Shown piece by piece: positions 15,172 through 19,446 of a stretch of DNA of 19,446 nucleotides. A program made the translations under genes and the position numbers. The notes beneath the pieces were generated by a model. That model searched no databases, was not told the origin of the DNA, and was given only the letters and a program-made list of their open reading frames with translations. Positions within the stretch are counted from its first letter, which is position 1; the number at the start of each line of letters is the position of its first letter. Source of the DNA: Thermoplasmata archaeon (GTDB lineage Archaea > Thermoplasmatota > Thermoplasmata > UBA10834); assembly GCA_025457845.1 (NCBI GenBank), contig JALOTO010000015.1, forward strand, positions 1 to 19,446. Reading direction: 5' to 3'.

Positions 15172-15720
15172 TCACTTCAGGAGTCCGGCCGCCTTGAGCT
15201 CCTCGGTGATCTTGTCGACCGCGGCCTCGACGTCCTCGGGCTTCCTTGCGCCCGTGCAGACGAGCTTGCCGCTGCCGAACAGGAGCACGACGACCTTGGG
15301 GACGTCGATCCTGTAGACGAGACCAGGGAACTGCTCAGGCTCGTACTCGACCTTCTCCAGGCCAAGGCTGATCGCGATGGCGTTCAGGTTGATCTGCGCG
15401 CCGAGGTCGCTCGAGGCGACGATGTTCTGCACCTCGATCTTGGGCTCGACCTTGATGACGACGCCCGCGGCCTCTATCTGTTTCGCGACCTTGCTGATCG
15501 CCTGCTTCACCTGCTCGAGGCTCTTGGCCCCTGTGCAGACTACCTTCCCGCTCCGGAAAAGGAGTGTCGCGGTCTTCGGTTCCTTCAGCCTGTATATCAA
15601 TCCCGGGAACTGCTCAGGCTCATACTCCGCGCCGTCAAGCGCGAGCGCAATTGCCTGCAGGTCTAGCTCCCCCCCGAGAGATGTTGAGGCGACAACATTC
15701 TCTATCTTGATGACTGCCAT
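15172..15720 (-). CDS. tbp: TATA-box-binding protein
   Basis: TBP binds the TATA box and, with TFB, recruits RNA polymerase. The 182-aa product shows the two pseudo-symmetric repeats of the saddle: EYEPEQFPGLIYRL (32-45) and EYEPEQFPGLVYRI (125-138). Each repeat ends in a GK.VCTGA element (58-65 and 151-158). It is the usual archaeal length with no acidic tail. The start ATG 15718-15720 has GGAGAT 4 bases upstream. Two TATA-like boxes precede it, which fits possible self-regulation. A TatD-like hydrolase and an MFS permease follow closely on the same strand. Confidence 0.98.
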   Translation of the reverse strand: MAVIKIENVVASTSLGGELDLQAIALALDGAEYEPEQFPGLIYRLKEPKTATLLFRSGKVVCTGAKSLEQVKQAISKVAKQIEAAGVVIKVEPKIEVQNIVASSDLGAQINLNAIAISLGLEKVEYEPEQFPGLVYRIDVPKVVVLLFGSGKLVCTGARKPEDVEAAVDKITEELKAAGLLK

Positions 15721-15743
15721 AAAATCTCCACCGGCGTCATTCC

Positions 15744-15769
15744 GTATTTAAATGGGTATTTAAAAAGGT
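15744..15769 (-). promoter_or_regulatory. Two tandem TATA-like boxes upstream of tbp
   Basis: The plus strand has GTATTTAAATGGG (15744-15756) directly followed by GTATTTAAAAAGG (15757-15769), a 13-base direct repeat. On the minus strand both read as TTTAAATAC-type boxes. The distal one places transcription near 15737, leaving room for the GGAGAT site. The proximal one would give a nearly leaderless mRNA. Confidence 0.6.
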
Positions 15770-16015
15770 TTCTTAAAGGAAATCGACCTCCGACGCCCAT
15801 TCTTGGGCTATCTGGCTTCTGTGCTTGCCGAAGAAAGGGGCGTTATCTCCGCCCGCGATGCGGCTCCGGGCGCGCCTCTGAATCTGCCTGGCTCAGCACA
15901 TCGCCGAATGCCGATGCTAGTTTCGCAGATGCGCGGACCCCCATCGACCGGGCTTAGGGAGTCGTAGGCTAGATGTTTCGAGAGCCGCACCAAACGGGCA
16001 CTGACAAAGAAACAA
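15770..16015. other. Intergenic region between tbp and the M6 protease
   Basis: No convincing gene was found. Small hairpins are present (GCCCA/TGGGC at 15795-15808; GGGCG/CGCCC near 15838-15854), but nothing matching a known RNA family. Reading frames crossing it lack starts and family similarity. No signal-peptide-like sequence occurs in the ~150 bases before the protease in any plus frame. Confidence 0.5.
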
Positions 16016-16025
16016 TGTAATATAG
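16016..16025 (+). promoter_or_regulatory. TATA-like element of the M6 protease gene
   Basis: TGTAATATAG is the only AT-rich run before the gene. A transcript from it would start near 16045-16050, downstream of the in-frame GTG at 16025 and upstream of ATG 16106. This favours the later start. Confidence 0.45.
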
Positions 16026-16105
16026 TGGGCATCGGTTTTCTTGGTCCGGGGAAGATTCTCCCGAGGGGGGGTAGAACACGAACAGTGAGAACGATAGTGG
16101 AAAGA

Positions 16106-18436
16106 ATGGTCGCGACGTCGTTCTCGGTCATCGGATTCGCAGAGAAGGCGTCCAAGGCCGAGCTGCTGTCGCTGATCGGACCGCAGTGGCAGAGATATGT
16201 GAACGCAGCGATAGACTCGGGCCTCATCGAGGACGACGCTACCGCAGAGGACGTCAAGGTCTGGCTGGACGAGCGCGTCAGCGGGATGAGCGAGAAGGTC
16301 CTGACGAGCTACGTGAACCCGAAGGCGGCCAAGGCAGTGGCAGACAACGATGTGATGTCCGTCTCGGCGACAAGCGAGCCCGAGGCGATCACTGGCACGG
16401 GCAAGATCCTCGTCCTGCTGGTGGAGTTCACCGGCTCCGACGAGTACAAGGGTGTGACATACACGGGCCCCGAGCACAACTCGGTCCCGCAGCCGGCCGC
16501 CGATGACAACATCAACTACTGGTGCGACGACTTCAACACCGAGCACTTCGAGAATCTCCTGTTCAGCGACGAGGCATACAACGGCTTCACGCTCAAGAAC
16601 TTCTACGAGGAGCAGTCCGGTGGCGTCTTCACCGTCGACGGTTTCGTCAGCGCGTGGGTGCAGATCCAGAACCACTCGGAGTGGTGGTACGGCGCAGACA
16701 GCAGGTCCGGCGGAGAGGGCTCCGACGACCTCAACGGTCCGGCCTGGAGGTTCGCAATCGACTCCGCGCTAGCAGCATACGAGAAGTACGGCGAGGAGAT
16801 CCCATGGGCGGACTTCGACGCTGACGGCGACGGCTTCGTAGACAGCCTGATGATAGTCAACGCTGGAGTGGACCAGTCCGCAGGCGGCCCGGCCTGGGCC
16901 CTATGGGCGCACAGCTGGTTCGTCAACGAACCCATAGGCTTCGAACTGCCGAACGGGATCAAGATCGGCTCGTACACGACCGAGCCGGAGAACGAGGCGG
17001 TCGGGGTCTACGCTCACGAGTACGGTCACCAGCTAGGCCTGCCGGACGAGTACGACTGGACCTACACGGGCGAGGCGCCGACCGGCTTCACCAGCCTCAT
17101 GGCGACCGGGTCCTGGGGACCAGGCATCGCCCCTGATGGAAGGCTAGTGCTCGGCGTCAAGCCGTGCCACCTCAACATCTGGGGCAAGTACGTGCTCGGC
17201 TGGGAGAATGGCGCTACCGCCTATGTCGACTTCACGGGCGGGGACAGGATACGGTCCAAGATCGACATCTCCCAGAGCGCGACGACGACCGGGGACATAA
17301 GGGCGGTCAAGATCGAGCTGCCCATGCAGGAGGTCGATCTGGGACTGCCAGCTCCGTACTCCGGTGAGTTCCAGTGGTACTCGGGATACCGCTCCGACTG
17401 GACGGACGAGGGCGACCTGAAGTACTCGGAGTACTCCATGACGACCGCTTCGATGATCGCGGTCCCGTCGGGCGGGGCGACCCTCGTGTTCCACGAGTGG
17501 TTCGACATCGAGGACTACTACGACTTCGGGTATGTGGAAGCATCCATGGACGGAATCACTTGGACGTCCTTGCCTGGCATGTACACGACGAACGACAACC
17601 CGTACGGAGGCAACACGGGCAACGGGATCACTGCTCTGTCGCACCGCTATGTGACCGAGACGATGGATCTCAGCGCGTACGCCGGCCAGTCGATATACCT
17701 GAGGTTCCGCATGACGCAGGACCCGTACTCGCACGAGGCCGGTTGGGTCCTGGACGACATATCCGTCACGGACGCGAGCGCCAACATCCTGTTCGAGGAC
17801 CTCGTCGACGAGACATCCACCAGCAAGTGGACCATAACCGCGACGGATGCGGGCGGACCAGGCTGGAAGGTCATCGAGGGCGCGGCAGGTGCGCTGGTAA
17901 GGCACTACTACATCATGGAGTGGAGGAACTTCGTCGGGTTCGATTCGACGCTCTACGAGAGCTACCAGTTCACCGACCTCACGGACCCCGACTGCAGCAC
18001 GGTGCTGTTCTGGTCGCACACGCCGGGCCTGATGATCTGGTACCGCAACTTCCTCTACGAGGACAACAACGTCGGCCAGCACCCAGGATATGCCGGTATC
18101 GGCCTGGTCGACGCTCACCCGGAGCCCATATACCAGGAGTACGACGGCCTGATGGTCAGGCAGCGGATACTGCTGATGGACGCAACGTTCGGCCTGAGGG
18201 ACAGCATCGCCAACAGCATCCCGTACGTCGGAGTGCTGCAGGAGTTCCCGTCCCTCCCAGCGCAGCCGTCGTTCGACGACAGGGGCGAGTTCTTCTACAC
18301 TCAGTTCCTGAAGGGGACGACGCGGTTCTGCGGGCTCGAGCTCCCGACCTATGGCGTCAAGGTGAAGGTCCTCAGCGAGCAGGCGGACCTCACCGGTGCC
18401 AAGATCCTCGTGGACCTGAAGGCCATAAACGCCTAG
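16106..18436 (+). CDS. M6-family (immune inhibitor A-like) zinc metalloprotease
   Basis: The 776-aa product (from ATG 16106) has the M6 zinc motif HEYGHQLGLPDEYD at 304-317. Other features include a propeptide-like N-terminal region (about 1-95) and a catalytic domain starting GTGKILVLLVEFTG. The Asp-rich calcium-type loop DFDADGDGFVDS is at 236-247. A MAM-like beta-sandwich follows (about 440-590, with HEAGWVLDDISVTD). The InhA-typical C-terminal part contains YYIMEWRNFVGFDSTLYESYQF and GLMIWYRN. Known members are secreted and degrade extracellular proteins. No signal peptide is visible here: the frame opens further to GTG 16025 or GTG 16085, but those residues are charged and polar. It is followed, 276 bases on, by a C11-like gene on the same strand. 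The family call is firm; the true 5' end is uncertain. Confidence 0.9.
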   Translation: MVATSFSVIGFAEKASKAELLSLIGPQWQRYVNAAIDSGLIEDDATAEDVKVWLDERVSGMSEKVLTSYVNPKAAKAVADNDVMSVSATSEPEAITGTGKILVLLVEFTGSDEYKGVTYTGPEHNSVPQPAADDNINYWCDDFNTEHFENLLFSDEAYNGFTLKNFYEEQSGGVFTVDGFVSAWVQIQNHSEWWYGADSRSGGEGSDDLNGPAWRFAIDSALAAYEKYGEEIPWADFDADGDGFVDSLMIVNAGVDQSAGGPAWALWAHSWFVNEPIGFELPNGIKIGSYTTEPENEAVGVYAHEYGHQLGLPDEYDWTYTGEAPTGFTSLMATGSWGPGIAPDGRLVLGVKPCHLNIWGKYVLGWENGATAYVDFTGGDRIRSKIDISQSATTTGDIRAVKIELPMQEVDLGLPAPYSGEFQWYSGYRSDWTDEGDLKYSEYSMTTASMIAVPSGGATLVFHEWFDIEDYYDFGYVEASMDGITWTSLPGMYTTNDNPYGGNTGNGITALSHRYVTETMDLSAYAGQSIYLRFRMTQDPYSHEAGWVLDDISVTDASANILFEDLVDETSTSKWTITATDAGGPGWKVIEGAAGALVRHYYIMEWRNFVGFDSTLYESYQFTDLTDPDCSTVLFWSHTPGLMIWYRNFLYEDNNVGQHPGYAGIGLVDAHPEPIYQEYDGLMVRQRILLMDATFGLRDSIANSIPYVGVLQEFPSLPAQPSFDDRGEFFYTQFLKGTTRFCGLELPTYGVKVKVLSEQADLTGAKILVDLKAINA

Positions 18437-18564
18437 ACGGATGATGCGGAAAACCCTTTCATCAAACTCATTCCCCGTTTCTCACGCCTCTCCCATCGCC
18501 TTGCGCCCGGCCCCGTCCCGACGTGGCGAAGTCGCCGAAAAGCAATGCCTCCGACCCACCTATT

Positions 18565-18586
18565 CACAGAAATGATGCACAGAAAT
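18565..18586 (+). repeat. Direct repeat upstream of the C11-like gene
   Basis: CACAGAAAT occurs at 18565-18573 and 18578-18586, 13 bases apart, within the 276-base gap between the two protease genes. The first part of that gap (18440-18500) is pyrimidine-rich and may end the M6 transcript. No convincing TATA box was found for the downstream gene. Confidence 0.4.
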
Positions 18587-18712
18587 TGACCTCCGCCAGT
18601 ATGTGATAGGTAGAAGTAGTCCGCCGTCGATACGCCCACCAGCGGGGACCTTACAACCGTCAAAGCCGGGTCCTCTGATGGGGGTGAAGACACGAGGGGA
18701 CACACTGAGAAG

Positions 18713-19446
18713 ATGTGCCTAGGCATTTTGATCGCAACGGCTCTCGTCGCTCCGGGCATGATGCTCGCGGGCAACGCCAGGGCGGCCGAACCGGTACCAT
18801 GGACTTTGGCCGTGTTCTACAACGGGGACAACGACCTGGAGAGGTACTACGACGAGTACAGCCTACCGGCCCTCCTGAACATTCCGGCCAGCGACGACTT
18901 CGAGGTCGTCGTGTTGCTGGACAGGATGAGCACGCAGGGCATAGAGCTCATAGAGATCGAGGGCGGGACCGCGACGGTCGTGAACACGTATCCCGAGATG
19001 AACTTCGGGGACGGCGCGACGTTCGCATGGTTCCTGACCGAGGTCTCGACGCTCTACCCGTCCGACAAGCTCGCCGTGACGGTATCCGACCACGGCTACG
19101 CGTGGAGGTACTTCAGCAACGACCAGACATCGGGAGACAAGATCACGGTCGCGTCGGAGGAGACCATCCCGATGAACGGCTTCCCGTACGACCTGATGTT
19201 CACGCCGCTCGCGAATGACGCGACGAGGACGTCGGACCAGGTCGCCATCGACATGGTGAACGGATGGGCCGCGTACTACGACCCGCTGAACTGGGCCCAG
19301 ACGGTCGCCCTCTCGGCGATCGATGTGGCCAGCATCGGCGCGCAGGCATCCGTGTTCGATGCGTGGAGCGCCCGCATGTACACCGACCTGAGCATCTACA
19401 AGAAGAACTACAAGAACGCCCTGAGCAACGCCTACTGCGCATGGGC
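18713..19446 (+). CDS. Clostripain-like (C11) protein, partial, apparently lacking the catalytic Cys segment
   Basis: The first 244 residues are visible; the gene runs past the window end. The N-terminus CLGILIATALVAPGMMLAGN followed by ARA-AEP is a signal peptide core with a likely cleavage site, so the protein is exported. The C11 fold opens with WTLAVFYNGDNDLE. The catalytic-His motif SDHGYAW (H127) is followed by NDQTSGD, as in the family. Next, 21 residues after the His, comes VASEETIPMNGFPYD, which in typical members lies well after the catalytic DACLM motif. That motif is absent. ALSAIDVAS follows in the usual order. The ATG is the only start in frame and leaves the signal peptide without a positively charged n-region. 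A charged MGVKTRGDTLRR lies just upstream in another frame. It may be a non-proteolytic relative, or a damaged gene. Confidence 0.8.
   Translation, partial: MCLGILIATALVAPGMMLAGNARAAEPVPWTLAVFYNGDNDLERYYDEYSLPALLNIPASDDFEVVVLLDRMSTQGIELIEIEGGTATVVNTYPEMNFGDGATFAWFLTEVSTLYPSDKLAVTVSDHGYAWRYFSNDQTSGDKITVASEETIPMNGFPYDLMFTPLANDATRTSDQVAIDMVNGWAAYYDPLNWAQTVALSAIDVASIGAQASVFDAWSARMYTDLSIYKKNYKNALSNAYCAW

Noticed and set aside
15770..16015. Structured RNA in the tbp/M6 gap
   Set aside because: Only 5-bp hairpins are present, as expected in GC-rich sequence. No C/D or H/ACA boxes or tRNA-like folds were recognised.
16025..16105. GTG 16025 as the M6 protease start
   Set aside because: It falls inside the probable TATA element, has no Shine-Dalgarno site, and adds polar, basic residues with no signal character.
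18433..18774. A 113-codon minus-strand frame between the two protease genes
   Set aside because: It overlaps the signal-peptide region of the C11 gene and shows no domain, no Shine-Dalgarno site and no sensible composition.

Overview
The window is a GC-rich archaeal chromosome segment. The information-processing genes are archaeal in kind: TATA-binding protein, Orc1/Cdc6, Spt5, SecE, stalk proteins P0/L10 and P1/L12, and FtsZ. Gene starts are preceded by GGTGA or GGAGG Shine-Dalgarno sites, and AT-rich TATA-like boxes stand out against the GC-rich background. A DUF835 protein, the ftsZ-secE-spt5-rpl11 order, and secreted M6 and C11 peptidases suggest a euryarchaeal lineage, probably Candidatus Thermoplasmatota. 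That placement is an inference, because no rRNA is present.

Layout. (1) 1-3.1 kb, minus strand: an M20 peptidase (cut by the window edge), an M42 aminopeptidase, glycine-cleavage T protein and a DUF835 protein, tightly packed. (2) 3.2-4.8 kb: orc1/cdc6 on the minus strand, sharing a bidirectional promoter region with a small plus-strand membrane protein that ends in a hairpin-plus-T5 terminator. (3) 4.9-12.6 kb, mostly minus strand: ftsZ, ftsZ, secE, spt5, rpl11, then a plus-strand CoA-disulfide-reductase-like flavoprotein, then rpl1, rpl10, rpl12. The flavoprotein splits what is normally one ribosomal-protein cluster. (4) 12.8-15.7 kb: acylphosphatase on plus, converging on a minus-strand run of tbp, a TatD-like hydrolase and an MFS permease. 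(5) 15.7-19.4 kb, plus strand: a large M6 (immune-inhibitor-A-like) zinc protease, then a clostripain-like (C11) protein running off the end.

How it fits together. The central block builds the ribosomal GTPase stalk and L1 arm, the Sec translocon gamma subunit, the RNA polymerase processivity factor and the division ring. The flanks hold replication initiation (Orc1/Cdc6) and basal transcription (TBP). The right end is an exoprotease locus.

Most unusual points: the C11 protein keeps its His-Gly motif but lacks the stretch that normally carries the catalytic Cys; Spt5 carries a long N-terminal beta-rich domain; there are two adjacent FtsZ1-type genes; two perfect 9-bp hairpins hold a stop codon in the loop; the M6 protease has no visible signal peptide; and the M42 gene lacks a canonical start where homology says it should begin. 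No tRNA, rRNA, CRISPR array, insertion sequence or integrase was seen.
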